Source: Mesorhizobium sp. SOD10 (GTDB lineage Bacteria; Pseudomonadota; Alphaproteobacteria; Rhizobiales; Rhizobiaceae). Taken from it: a stretch of DNA of 64,000 bases. The stretch lies in contig CCNA01000027.1 in assembly GCA_000824805.1 (NCBI GenBank), forward strand, positions 1 through 64,000. The letters run 5' to 3'. The notes beneath the pieces are model-generated. The model worked only from the letters and a program-made list of their open reading frames with translations, was not told the DNA's origin and did not search any database. A program made the translations under genes and the position numbers. This document shows positions 18,444 to 27,171 of the stretch, in pieces. Numbering within the stretch: the stretch's first letter is position 1; each line of letters opens with the position of its first letter.

Positions 18444-18519
18444 ACGCCCTGCGACATCAAACGTCAGGCCTCCTCACGCCGTGTGCGAGTGGAGTCTGTG
18501 AGGCGCCCCTCGACGCAGC

Positions 18520-18612
18520 GCATGTTGAATCGCGGCATCTACGTCACCGGCGTCTCCTTCCCGGTGGTGCCGAAGGCTAGGCGCGCATCCGCACGCAAAT
18601 GTCGGCGGATGC
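18520..18612 (+). pseudogene. kbl (glycine C-acetyltransferase) 3-prime remnant
   Basis: MLNRGIYVTGVSFPVVPK followed, after a frameshift, by QARIRTQMSAD matches the C-terminal end of 2-amino-3-ketobutyrate CoA ligase. Only about 30 codons remain. It lies just upstream of a tdh remnant, the natural gene order kbl-tdh. Confidence 0.75.
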
Positions 18613-18625
18613 AAGGAACAAAAGA

Positions 18626-18870
18626 ATGTCCAACATGATGAAGGCCATGGTGAAGGCCAAGGCGAGCCGGGCATCTGGATGGAAGAAGTGCCGGTGCCGG
18701 AGATCGGCCCCAACGACGTGCTGATCAAGGTCAGGAAGACCGCGATCTGCGGCACCGACGTTCATATCTACAACTGGGACCAGTGGGCACAGAAGACCGT
18801 GCCGGTGCCGATGGTGACTGGCCACGAATTCGTCGGCACGGTCGCCGATTACGGCGCGGCGGAGCGGCAG
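18626..18870 (+). pseudogene. tdh (L-threonine 3-dehydrogenase) 5-prime remnant
   Basis: MSNMMKAMVKAKA, then a 1-nt deletion, then MEEVPVPEIGPNDVLIKVRK and TAICGTDVHIYNWDQWA. This is the zinc-dependent threonine dehydrogenase N-terminus including the catalytic-zinc cysteine. Homology stops near GTVADYGAA, leaving about 80 of 340 residues. With the kbl piece it is a copy of a housekeeping operon junction stranded between nifA and nifB. Confidence 0.85.
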
Positions 18871-19054
18871 TTCGGGCAAGTTGTGATGGATTGGTAGGCG
18901 TTATGCCTCCGTCACAGCCTTGGCGCTGTCAGCGCCACACACGTCAGACGTTCGTTTGGGATTGAATACTGTCGGATAGTGCCGCTCGTCAGGATTCGAG
19001 GGAGGGGGTCGAACCCCGCCGTTCGATGAACTCACACTTCGCACCGGAGATCAA

Positions 19055-19150
19055 ATGGATGCACAGGATCGCGGCGTCATGGTTGTCAATGGTCAGCGCC
19101 TCGGCAATTCGGTCGTCCTGCGCTTCGCTCGAAGCAGCGCGGCGGTGGCA
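19055..19150 (+). pseudogene. Possible short-chain dehydrogenase N-terminal remnant
   Basis: The frame MDAQDRGVMVVNGQRLGNSVVLRFARSS resembles the first Rossmann strand and glycine loop of an SDR with a damaged loop. It runs to a stop near 19200 with no further homology. Weak; the rest of 18900-19385 shows nothing else. Confidence 0.25.
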
Positions 19151-19385
19151 AACAGGTGGCGGGATAGGACCCCCTCGTGGACAGCTTCAATCCGAGTAAG
19201 TTGAGCCCTGTCAATAGGACCCGGCCCATCTGCTCTTGTCCAGTCACAAAGATCCCCGCTTGGTCAGGTTGTTGGTCGCTCCTGCAGGCACGAAGGCAGC
19301 CGATGGTCCCGGAGAATTCGCCGCAGCTCCCGATCGGCGTCGCCCTGGCTGGTCCGCCTTTACATAGGCCTTCAGGAGGTCAATG

Positions 19386-19404
19386 TTTTATGCAGCTTTT
19401 ATGC
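19386..19404 (+). repeat. Direct-repeat motif upstream of fic, copy 1
   Basis: TTTTATGCAGCTTTTATGC holds two TTATGC half-sites 11 nt apart. The same arrangement recurs at 19497-19515, so the two copies flank the promoter region. Possible operator for the winged-helix domain of the downstream Fic protein. Confidence 0.5.
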
Positions 19405-19496
19405 TGGCAATCCAACACTCTAAAGATCCATTTATTATCAGATGCTTGCGGTAACAATCTATCGTTCCGCGCCCTTTCTAGGGCAGATGCTTGAAA

Positions 19497-19515
19497 TTAT
19501 GCAGATTTTATGCAT
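19497..19515 (+). repeat. Direct-repeat motif upstream of fic, copy 2
   Basis: TTATGCAGATTTTATGCAT is nearly identical to copy 1 and overlaps the upstream candidate start codon at 19510. Isolated TGCATAA motifs, the inverse orientation, recur downstream of the gene near 20904 and 20974. Confidence 0.5.
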
Positions 19516-19548
19516 CCATTGGATAAAACGATGAGAGGCAGCGCTACA

Positions 19549-20898
19549 ATGCATCCCGTACTTCGCGTCCCGGAACTCCAGGGCCTGGAAAAAAACATCT
19601 ATGAGACCCTCGTTCGGCGTGGCGGTAACGGGCTCTCGCAGGCCAAGATAATCCAGTTGTTAGAGCTTGCCCCATCCAGTCAGTCTTCAGTTTCAAGAGC
19701 CCTTGCCAAACTCGGCGCAGCCGGGCTCGTCGAGAAGTCTGGAACCACGAGAAATGCGTCATTCGGCCTAACGGCGGAAGCGAAATGGTTTGCGGTTCCA
19801 GGCCACCTTCGACCGCAGGTGAAATACGATCCAGACCGCTTTAGATCCTACGACCCTGGCGTTGCACCCTGGCTTGATCCTGCTTCGCACGCGCTCATGT
19901 CCGAGTCCGTCGGAAAGGGTAGCCTAGAGCTCGACCCTTCTACCTACACGCGTGAAATTGCCGAAAGATTCTTGATCGAGATGTCCTGGGCTTCTTCGGC
20001 GCTTGAAGGAAATACTTATTCCCTGCCTGAGACCGAGGCGCTCATCAAATACGCGGAGGTCGCGGGCGGAAAGTCTGAAATCGAAGTCCAGATGATCTTG
20101 AACCACAAGCAGGCGATTGGCTGGGTCATCGACAACATTGCGACGGTGGAGATCGCTCCGGAGACGGTGATGAGACTGCACGCGATGCTCATGCGCACTC
20201 TGGTCAGGCAGAACAATCTCGGCGCGGTTCGACGCGACCCGGTTAGCGTCACGACCAGTTCATACGTACCGTCGTCCGACCACACCGAGTTATCAATGGG
20301 ACTTTCGGAGCTCTGCTGGAAGGCGTCCATAGCGAAAGATCCATTCGAGGCCTCCTTCGCTTTGCTTGCAGGCATCGCTTACCTGCAGCCCTTCATCGAT
20401 GGCAACAAGAGGACCGGGCGATTGCTCAGCAACATCCCGCTACTGAAAGCAGGACTGCCTCCTATCTCCTTCATCGGAGTGGGTAGAGCCGCTTACGGGA
20501 TCGGCATGACGACATGGTACGAACTGGCTGATACAAGCTACCTCGGTAAAGCGATCGCCGAAGGCTATGCAATCACAGCGCCGTCCTACCTTGTGGCAAC
20601 GACCACCAAGAGAGTGCCGCGCTCAGTGGAGATCAGGATGCGACGGCGCCTTGACGACGCCGTCGCGGAGTATCTCAGCGGGGCAGTCGACAGTCCCGAT
20701 TTGATGCCAAGCGATTTCGCGAGAGACGCATTCAGGGATCTCGAGGGAGAAGACCTGGATGTCATAGTTCAGTCCTTCGCGGACGTCATCGCGTCTATCA
20801 ATGAGTTGAACTGCGTCGCATACGGTGTCACGCCTGACCTTGTCGAAAAATATCGCAGGGTGAGACCCGGGGGAGGCCCCACACACGTTGGACCGTAG
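19549..20898 (+). CDS. Fic-domain protein with N-terminal winged helix; catalytic His replaced
   Basis: 449 residues from 19549, where AGAGG precedes the ATG; 19510 is an in-frame alternative that overlaps a repeat motif. Residues about 5-75 form a winged-helix/MarR-like DNA-binding region (SQAKIIQLLELAPSSQSSVS). Then comes a Fic domain with the class II inhibitory motif SSALEGN. The core Fic motif reads QPFIDGNKRTGR, where most enzymes have His first. Without that His, AMP transfer would be impaired, although some Fic subfamilies may naturally carry Gln. No antitoxin-like gene adjoins. It could be an autoregulated DNA-binding protein. Confidence 0.85.
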   Translation: MHPVLRVPELQGLEKNIYETLVRRGGNGLSQAKIIQLLELAPSSQSSVSRALAKLGAAGLVEKSGTTRNASFGLTAEAKWFAVPGHLRPQVKYDPDRFRSYDPGVAPWLDPASHALMSESVGKGSLELDPSTYTREIAERFLIEMSWASSALEGNTYSLPETEALIKYAEVAGGKSEIEVQMILNHKQAIGWVIDNIATVEIAPETVMRLHAMLMRTLVRQNNLGAVRRDPVSVTTSSYVPSSDHTELSMGLSELCWKASIAKDPFEASFALLAGIAYLQPFIDGNKRTGRLLSNIPLLKAGLPPISFIGVGRAAYGIGMTTWYELADTSYLGKAIAEGYAITAPSYLVATTTKRVPRSVEIRMRRRLDDAVAEYLSGAVDSPDLMPSDFARDAFRDLEGEDLDVIVQSFADVIASINELNCVAYGVTPDLVEKYRRVRPGGGPTHVGP

Positions 20899-21241
20899 GC
20901 CGCCTGCATAAATCGTAACGGCAACCATTTGATATAACCCGATATTTTTCGGCCAAAGCAATTTTGCATGAAAGATGCATAAATTGACGCCCTTCCAATG
21001 AGTCCGCCGTCTCCGTCATCAATCCGAATGAGCAGACCGCTCAAAATTTCGAGTTGGTAAAGCGATATTGGAAGATGTCCTCGGGGAGATCGGCAGGAGG
21101 TTCTACTACAGCGTGCGAGCGCGACAATTGCTTTGCAGCATCCCGTTCCGCTTGGCGACGTTCATCGCCCATGCCTTTTGTCACGACCATTTCGCTATGC
21201 GAGTCATCAGCGCTTGGGCAGCCTCGAGATGAAGGTCCGCA
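20899..21241. other. Intergenic DNA after fic, no gene recognised
   Basis: Only short frames without family resemblance. It contains two TGCATAA motifs near its left end that match the repeats upstream of fic. Confidence 0.4.
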
Positions 21242-21560
21242 TCATGCCGTCCCCGCACCGGACTCGTCGAGCTCCGGCGTCAGTCCCAGGATAGGGTCCA
21301 CCGCCTTGGAGCTTCTGAATCGCTGCGGAATGTTGATCGTCGCGGCATAGGCGAGTGCCACCACGGGGCCGACACCGAGAACCGTCATCAAGCGCCGGCA
21401 GGTCGCGTCATTCCTGGTGATCATGGGCACTTTTTTGTGCAGGCGCAGCTTCCGTCGGTCGGGCAGCAGCCTCCATGATCTCTTCGAGATCGGGCATGCC
21501 TTCGACGAGCTCGCAAATCCGCTCCTGCGCAAGTCGAATACCCATCTGCCCGGTTCGCTG
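21242..21560 (-). pseudogene. IS110-family transposase C-terminal remnant
   Basis: Minus-strand frames give ICELVEGMPDLEEIMEA, then after a frameshift CRRLMTVLGVGPVVALAYAA and FRSSKAVDPILGLTP. This is the helix-hairpin-helix region of the IS110 Transposase_20 domain. The N-terminal RuvC-like part and the stop region are missing. It lies just left of the nifB promoter. Confidence 0.85.
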
Positions 21561-21827
21561 CCCCAGGGGTGCAACTCGCCGCAGCGGCCGGCCTACGGCC
21601 TCTATGCCGAGCAGCTTTCTGGCGCGCCCTTCGCCGCGCCGCGTGGCACCAACCAGCGTTCCTGGCTCTGCCGCATCCGGCCTAGCTTTCGGCACACCGG
21701 CCGCTTCAAGGCACTATACGCTTGGGAAGACCGCGCCCAATCTCGGCGACCATGAGCTGGCGCTCGGCCAGCATCGCTGGAACCCTCCAATGCCGAGCGA
21801 GCTTTCAAGTCGCAAGTCCGACAAAAG

Positions 21828-21843
21828 TGTGACGTAACGAACA
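21828..21843 (+). promoter_or_regulatory. NifA UAS for nifB
   Basis: TGT-GACGTAACGA-ACA, exact TGT-N10-ACA, about 70 bp upstream of the sigma-54 element. Confidence 0.8.
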
Positions 21844-21896
21844 GGCGGAATCGCGCATGAAAGCCGACATATTGAACTGAAACCGCTTGTTTGAGC

Positions 21897-21912
21897 TGGC
21901 ACAACTTTTGCG
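21897..21912 (+). promoter_or_regulatory. Sigma-54 promoter of nifB
   Basis: TGGCACAACTTTTGC, close to a perfect -24/-12 consensus, with GG at 21898-21899 and GC at 21910-21911. It is 39 bp before the nifB ATG. Confidence 0.88.
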
Positions 21913-21950
21913 CTTTGAACTGCAACGTCCACCCCGGAACGGAGCCGTTC

Positions 21951-23432
21951 ATGTCTTTACCGACGATCTCGCTTGAGAGTTTGGTCAGCACTAAATCATT
22001 CGACCAGTTGCTGACGATCGCGAAATCCGCCGGCTGCGCATCTTCATCCTGCGGCTCGTCCGCAAAGCCGGACGAGATGGACTCCGCTGTCTGGGAGAAG
22101 ATCAAGGACCATCCATGCTTTTCCGAAGAGGCGCACCACTATTTCGCGCGCATGCATGTGGCGGTCGCGCCAGCCTGCAACATCCAGTGCAACTACTGCA
22201 ATCGCAAATATGACTGTGCCAATGAAAGCCGGCCCGGGGTCGTGTCGGAAAAGCTGACCCCAGAACAGGCGCGACGCAAGGTGATCGCGGTCGCCAACGA
22301 AGTGCCCCAGCTTTCCGTCCTCGGGATCGCCGGGCCGGGCGACGCCTGTTACGACTGGAAGAAGACAAAGGCAACTTTCGAACGCGTCGCCAGAGAAATC
22401 CGCGACATCAAGCTGTGCATCTCCACCAACGGTCTCGCGTTGCCGGATCATGTTGCCGAACTTGCTGACATGAATGTCGATCATGTGACAATCACCATCA
22501 ACATGGTTGACCCCGAAATCGGCGCAAAGATCTATCCTTGGATCTTTTACAACCATCGCCGCCACACCGGCATCGACGCTGCCAGGATCCTGCACAAGCG
22601 GCAGATGTTGGGCCTGGAGATGCTGACCGCGCGCGGCATTCTCACCAAGATCAATTCGGTGATGATCCCCAGCGTCAACGACGAACATCTGATTGAGGTC
22701 AATAAATGGGTAAAGGAGCGCGGCGCGTTCCTGCACAATGTCATGCCACTGATTTCCGACCCGGCGCACGGTACGCATTTCGGCCTGACCGGGCAGCGCG
22801 GCCCAACGGCGTTTGAGCTGAAGACGCTTCAGGATCGGCTTGAAGGTGGCGTCAAGCTGATGCGCCATTGCCGGCAGTGCCGGGCCGACGCTGTCGGCCT
22901 GCTTGGCGAGGATCGTGGCCAGGAGTTCACGATCGACCAGATTTCCGACGACATCACCTACGACGCCAGCAAACGCGAGGCCTATCGGGAGGTGGTGGCG
23001 CGCGAGCGCGGCGATCACGTGGCAGCCAAAAGCCAAGCAGTCGCGACCGTCAAGGCAACGGATTCCGGCAAATCGCTCCACATCGCTGTGGCGACCAAAG
23101 GCGGCGGCCGGATCAACGAACATTTCGGCCATTCGGAGGAATTCCAGGTTTATGAGGTCTCTCACAGGGGGATCAGCTTCATCGGGCATCGCAAGGTCGA
23201 GCAGTATTGCCTCGGCGGCCGAGGCGCGGACGCCACCCTCGACGGCGTCATAGCTATGCTCAAAGGCATCGATATCGTGCTGTGCGCCAAGATCGGAGAT
23301 TGCCCCAAGGATCAGCTCGCGGAAGCTGGAATCCGGGCAATGGATGTTTATGGCTACGACTACATCGAGACCGCTATCAGCGCGCTTTACGCCGCCGAGT
23401 TTGGGAGCGAACCACTGGCGGCGACGGCTTGA
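21951..23432 (+). CDS. nifB: NifB, radical-SAM FeMo-co core synthase
   Basis: 493 residues from MSLPTISLESL; an in-frame upstream reading overlaps the promoter and is rejected. The radical SAM motif is C-x3-C-x2-C (CNIQCNYC) near residues 75-82. From about residue 375 it carries the NifX-like cofactor-binding domain (SLHIAVATKGGGRINEHFGH), so it is the long two-domain form. It makes NifB-co, the Fe-S-C core of FeMo-cofactor. First gene of a NifA-dependent operon with fdxN, nifZ and fixU. Confidence 0.97.
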   Translation: MSLPTISLESLVSTKSFDQLLTIAKSAGCASSSCGSSAKPDEMDSAVWEKIKDHPCFSEEAHHYFARMHVAVAPACNIQCNYCNRKYDCANESRPGVVSEKLTPEQARRKVIAVANEVPQLSVLGIAGPGDACYDWKKTKATFERVAREIRDIKLCISTNGLALPDHVAELADMNVDHVTITINMVDPEIGAKIYPWIFYNHRRHTGIDAARILHKRQMLGLEMLTARGILTKINSVMIPSVNDEHLIEVNKWVKERGAFLHNVMPLISDPAHGTHFGLTGQRGPTAFELKTLQDRLEGGVKLMRHCRQCRADAVGLLGEDRGQEFTIDQISDDITYDASKREAYREVVARERGDHVAAKSQAVATVKATDSGKSLHIAVATKGGGRINEHFGHSEEFQVYEVSHRGISFIGHRKVEQYCLGGRGADATLDGVIAMLKGIDIVLCAKIGDCPKDQLAEAGIRAMDVYGYDYIETAISALYAAEFGSEPLAATA

Positions 23433-23465
23433 GCGTCTCGTCCCAACCGAATCAGGAGTTGAGAA

Positions 23466-23660
23466 ATGGCCTTCAAGATCATCGCCTCGCAATGCACGCA
23501 ATGCGGTGCATGCGAGTTCGAATGTCCATCGAGTGCGATCAAATTCAAGGGCGAGACCTACGTGATCGATCCGGAGCAGTGCACCGAATGCAAGGAGGCC
23601 TTCGATACCCAGCAATGCGCCTCGGTATGCCCGGTGTCGGGAACCTGCATTCCCGCCTAA
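23466..23660 (+). CDS. fdxN: FdxN, 2[4Fe-4S] ferredoxin
   Basis: 64 residues with two cluster motifs: CTQCGACEFECP and CTECKEAFDTQQCASVCP, where the second has the long insertion typical of nif-linked FdxN. It is thought to donate electrons for NifB chemistry or nitrogenase. It starts 33 bp after nifB with GGAGTTGAGAA before the ATG. A stem-loop overlaps its stop codon. Confidence 0.95.
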   Translation: MAFKIIASQCTQCGACEFECPSSAIKFKGETYVIDPEQCTECKEAFDTQQCASVCPVSGTCIPA

Positions 23661-23677
23661 CCCTCCAATCGGGTTAG
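23657..23677 (+). other. Stem-loop at the fdxN stop
   Basis: CTAACCC (23657-23663) pairs with GGGTTAG (23671-23677) across a 7-nt loop. No T-tract follows, so it is more likely an mRNA-stabilising or processing hairpin within the operon than a full terminator. Confidence 0.4.
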
Positions 23678-23752
23678 CGACGCGGTCGGGGTCGCTTCTG
23701 GAGCACGCCATGACCTCCGTAACGAACTGCAGCCGTAAGAAAGGAGAAGGGG

Positions 23753-24058
23753 ATGGGCCTCGGACGCGAACAGGAGGTCGAGATCCGCGAGCCTCCACGA
23801 TTTATGCCGGGCGAGCGGGTCCGTGCCACACGCCACATAAAGAATGACGGCACCTATCCAGGTCGCGAGATAGGCGCAAACCTCGTGCGGAAGGGCGATG
23901 AAGGCTATGTGCGCGACATCGGCACCTTCCTCCAGCAGTTCTACATCTATGCGGTCGAATGGTTCGATCGCGGCACCGTCGTTGGCATGCGCTCCCACGA
24001 AATGATCAGCCTCGATAAACCCAGGGAACCTTTTGCCGAAATCACGTGTGGTCACTAA
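23753..24058 (+). CDS. nifZ: NifZ, nitrogenase P-cluster maturation protein
   Basis: 101 residues. The central PRFMPGERVRATRHIKNDGTYPGREIG, followed by LVRKGDEGYVRDIGTFLQQ, is the SH3-like NifZ fold. NifZ assists formation of the second P-cluster of the MoFe protein. The ATG follows a strong AAGGAGAAGGGG. It is 15 bp upstream of fixU. Confidence 0.94.
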   Translation: MGLGREQEVEIREPPRFMPGERVRATRHIKNDGTYPGREIGANLVRKGDEGYVRDIGTFLQQFYIYAVEWFDRGTVVGMRSHEMISLDKPREPFAEITCGH

Positions 24059-24073
24059 CAAGGGAACAGGCCG

Positions 24074-24286
24074 ATGAAGGTTATGATCCGCAAGACCGAC
24101 GCCGGCCTATCGGCGTATGTGCCCAAGAAGGATCTCGAAGAGCCGATCATCGGCGTCGAGAATGAAGAGCTGTGGGGAGGGTCTATAACGCTCAGGAACG
24201 GCTGGCGGCTCGTTCTGCCCGACCTTCCGCGAGATACACCTTTGCCGATCACCGTCGAGGCAAGAAAGATTTCCGATGAGGATTGA
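24074..24286 (+). CDS. fixU: FixU/NifT small protein
   Basis: 70 residues. KVMIRKTDAGLSAYVPKKDLEEP, with WGGSITLRNGWRLVLP after it, is diagnostic for the NifT/FixU family, whose role is unsolved. It lies directly after nifZ, the usual rhizobial order nifB-fdxN-nifZ-fixU. Confidence 0.94.
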   Translation: MKVMIRKTDAGLSAYVPKKDLEEPIIGVENEELWGGSITLRNGWRLVLPDLPRDTPLPITVEARKISDED

Positions 24287-24328
24287 TGCCGCAGGTCGGC
24301 AACCTGAGAGCGTCAAAGGGAAACGAGC

Positions 24329-25213
24329 ATGAATAGGATCCTGTCCTTGGGCCATCTCATGATCAACCGGGACAGTCATGCCGCAAAGCAGCTTAAACTG
24401 CTGAAGAAGGCTCTCTGCGCCGATGAGATCATCCCGTATCTGGGTCCCGACCTGCTTCGACTTAGGTACGGCGAACCACCGGTACCGCACACGCCGCAAG
24501 CGGTTGCCGCAGCATTCAACGCGCGAGCGCCCGCTCCTTCCAAGATTCGCACCAATATGTGGTCCGTCGCTCAATTCATCGAGCAGCGCCGGCATCGGCG
24601 GACGCTCCAAGCCTGGATGGCTGAGATATTCGCGGGGCCGGTGGCGCCGACCGTTTTCCATGCCTGGCTCGCGACACTTCCCCTCTCGCTGATCGTCGAT
24701 AGCTGGTACGATGGCGCCATGCGCGCGGCCCTCATAGACACCGGCCGCACTGATGTTGTCGAAATTCAAGGCGTCACGCGGGCGCACCCAATTGGCGACG
24801 TTTGGACGAAAACCTACGATTTGTCTGGAACGGAACTCCAACCAGACTCGGCGGCAACGACGGTCCTCTATACGCCGCACGGCAGCATCAAGCCGGCCGC
24901 AAACTTCCTTATCGCAGATTCGGATTACGTCGAAGCCCTAACCGAAATCGATATCCAGACTCCTATCCCTCGAGCCGTAAAGGAACGGCGCACCAAGCGC
25001 GGCTTCTTTTTCTTCGGCTGCCGGTTCGATGACCAGATGCTGCGCACCTACGCCAGACAGGTCATCAAGCGCTCAAGCGGCCCGCACTTCGCGGCGATTG
25101 ATTCGGCAACGCTGACCAAAAACGAACGCCGCTTCCTTGCAGCAAACGCAATCACGGTCATAGACATGCCGGCAGGCGAAGCCGCGGCTCAACTGGTTGG
25201 GACAGGCGTCTAG
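24329..25213 (+). CDS. SIR2-like domain protein in the nifB operon
   Basis: 294 residues starting after AGGGAAACG. It resembles SIR2_2-type proteins: EIIPYLGPDLLRL stands for the nucleotide-binding glycine region, YTPHGSIKPAANFLIADSDY matches the HG...DY core, and GFFFFGCRFDDQMLR matches the late nucleotide-binding strand. The glycine-rich loop is poor, so NAD hydrolysis is uncertain. It follows fixU by 42 bp and precedes the ABC pair by 47 bp on the same strand. This points to a nodule-expressed role, but I know no function. Confidence 0.72.
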   Translation: MNRILSLGHLMINRDSHAAKQLKLLKKALCADEIIPYLGPDLLRLRYGEPPVPHTPQAVAAAFNARAPAPSKIRTNMWSVAQFIEQRRHRRTLQAWMAEIFAGPVAPTVFHAWLATLPLSLIVDSWYDGAMRAALIDTGRTDVVEIQGVTRAHPIGDVWTKTYDLSGTELQPDSAATTVLYTPHGSIKPAANFLIADSDYVEALTEIDIQTPIPRAVKERRTKRGFFFFGCRFDDQMLRTYARQVIKRSSGPHFAAIDSATLTKNERRFLAANAITVIDMPAGEAAAQLVGTGV

Positions 25214-25260
25214 CAGATGATAGCCAGCCTTGCATGTGATGGGCATTTGACGGGGGAGGC

Positions 25261-27171
25261 GTGCGCCTCAAGGCCCTCCAAACGGCCCAATATCACTGGA
25301 ATGCACCTCCGAACAGCAAGGCTATCCGCGGCGTGACGAAGCCCGAGAATTCGCCCGCGAATGGAGAAGCAGCCGGTTCGGTCCAGGGCTTGAGCACGAT
25401 CGCCCGCATTACCCGGATGAATTTACGGCACCCGTGGCTGGTCACCGTGGCTATCGGCTCGACACTCGTTGCGGCATCGCTCCAATTGCTCATCCCCGAG
25501 CTCCTCGGCCAGGCCATCGACCAGACCCAGACAGCCATCGGCGGGGGTGTCAGCGGAGCGGCAGCGCAAGAGGGGCTGCGGACCTCAGCGCTCCTGCTGC
25601 TTGCCACTAGCGTGCTGCGCGGCCTCTTCACGCTGGCTCAGAACTATCTTGCCGAAGCGGTCGGACATCAGGTCGCATATGAACTGCGGGTCGCTTTTTA
25701 TGAGAAGATCCAGCGGCTCAGCTTTTCTTTTCACGACCAGGCGCATTCAGCCGATCTGATCACGATCGGCATGCTCGATCTGGAAGGCGTGCGTATATAC
25801 TTCTCTGCTGCTCTGGTTCGCACCGTGCTGCTCGTCATTTTGATCGGGGTCGGCGCCCACATGCTGATCTCAATCAACCTGGTTCTTGGTCTCCTCGCGC
25901 TGAGCTTTGTGCCGGTCGTCGGATGGTGCTCATCAATCACACAGATCAAGCTGCGCGCCACCTGGCTTGACCTGCAGGAGCGGCTTTGCGTCCTCAGCCG
26001 TGTAATGGAAGAAAATCTCACCGGCATGCGGGTTGTCCGCGCGTTTGCAGCGCAGGCCCACGAGATGCTGAAGTTCGACCGCGCATCGAAGAGTGCGCTT
26101 GGCCTGATGCACGAACGGGCCGAGATTTACGTGCGCAATATTTCCGCGATGAATTTCTCGTTCTTTTTCGCCATGGGGTTGGTTCTGTGGATCGGCGGCA
26201 ACAAAGTCATCGCAGGCGAAATCAGCGTCGGAAAACTTGCCACGTTCCTTTCCTTTATGACCATCCTCCAGATGCCGGTTCGCCAGATAGGCTTGATAGT
26301 CGATGGCTTTGCCCGAGCCTCGACATGCGGTTCGCGCCTGTTCGGGTTACTCGACCTGGATATCGCGCTCAAGGACGCAGCAGACGCCAAACCGCTCGAA
26401 ATCAGCGAGGGCACCTTGCGGTTCGAGGATGTTTCATTCGCCTATCCGGACGACGAGAACCGCCCAATTCTGAAGAATATCAGTTTTGAAGCCCGCAAGG
26501 GCGAAACCATTGCAATTGTCGGCCCGCCCGGCTCGGGCAAGTCGACGATAGCTCATCTGATCCCTCGTTTTTACGACGTCGCCAGCGGCGTCATCACGCT
26601 TGACGGCCAGGATATCCGCGAGGTCACCCTGGCGACGCTTCGCAGAGCCGTCGCGGTCGTGCAGCAGGATGCATTCATTTTCACCACGACGATCGAAAAC
26701 AACATCGCCTATGGCGATCCCTGGGCCAACGCACAGCGGATCGAGCGCGCGAGCGAGTCAGCTCAGCTTCACGACTACATTCTCCGGTTGCCAGCCGCTT
26801 ACAAGACAGTGGTGCGTGAGCGCGGCGTATCCCTGTCGGGCGGCCAGCGTCAGCGCCTGGCGATCGCTCGCACGATGATGCTGCGCCCGTCGGTCATCAT
26901 ATTCGACGACTCGACTGCCGCGATTGATGCCGCCACTGAACAGCGCGTTCGCTCCGCGATGCGGCACTTTGCCAAGCACCGCGTGACCATCATCATCGGC
27001 CACCGGCTGAGTTCGCTCATGGATGCCGATGCAATCCTGTTTATCGAGAACGGCGAGATTATCGAGCGTGGCACTCATGAGGACCTTCTGGCGAAGGGCG
27101 GACGCTACAAGGCCCTCTACGATCTCCAAGCGCGCGCTTTTGATGACATGCCAACCAAGAGGGGGTGCTGA
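25261..27171 (+). CDS. ABC exporter half-transporter, subunit A (degenerate catalytic Glu)
   Basis: 636 residues: six-helix type I exporter membrane domain (about 55-360) fused to an ATPase. The ATPase has Walker A GPPGSGKST, signature LSGGQ, switch GHRLSS and Walker B IIFDD, so the catalytic base after Walker B is Asp, not Glu. The GTG start at 25261 follows GGGGGAGG; MNLRHPW further in is an alternative. It overlaps the second half-transporter by one base (TGATG). The pair fits a heterodimeric exporter with one degenerate ATP site. The cargo is unknown. Confidence 0.88.
   Translation: MRLKALQTAQYHWNAPPNSKAIRGVTKPENSPANGEAAGSVQGLSTIARITRMNLRHPWLVTVAIGSTLVAASLQLLIPELLGQAIDQTQTAIGGGVSGAAAQEGLRTSALLLLATSVLRGLFTLAQNYLAEAVGHQVAYELRVAFYEKIQRLSFSFHDQAHSADLITIGMLDLEGVRIYFSAALVRTVLLVILIGVGAHMLISINLVLGLLALSFVPVVGWCSSITQIKLRATWLDLQERLCVLSRVMEENLTGMRVVRAFAAQAHEMLKFDRASKSALGLMHERAEIYVRNISAMNFSFFFAMGLVLWIGGNKVIAGEISVGKLATFLSFMTILQMPVRQIGLIVDGFARASTCGSRLFGLLDLDIALKDAADAKPLEISEGTLRFEDVSFAYPDDENRPILKNISFEARKGETIAIVGPPGSGKSTIAHLIPRFYDVASGVITLDGQDIREVTLATLRRAVAVVQQDAFIFTTTIENNIAYGDPWANAQRIERASESAQLHDYILRLPAAYKTVVRERGVSLSGGQRQRLAIARTMMLRPSVIIFDDSTAAIDAATEQRVRSAMRHFAKHRVTIIIGHRLSSLMDADAILFIENGEIIERGTHEDLLAKGGRYKALYDLQARAFDDMPTKRGC

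Noticed and set aside
21888..21903. A second TGT-N10-ACA overlapping the nifB -24 element
   Set aside because: It overlaps the promoter itself, where NifA could not act as an upstream activator; probably chance.
22044..23798. 584-residue open frame on the minus strand opposite nifB
   Set aside because: It is antisense to nifB, which has full family motifs; long shadow frames are common at this GC content.
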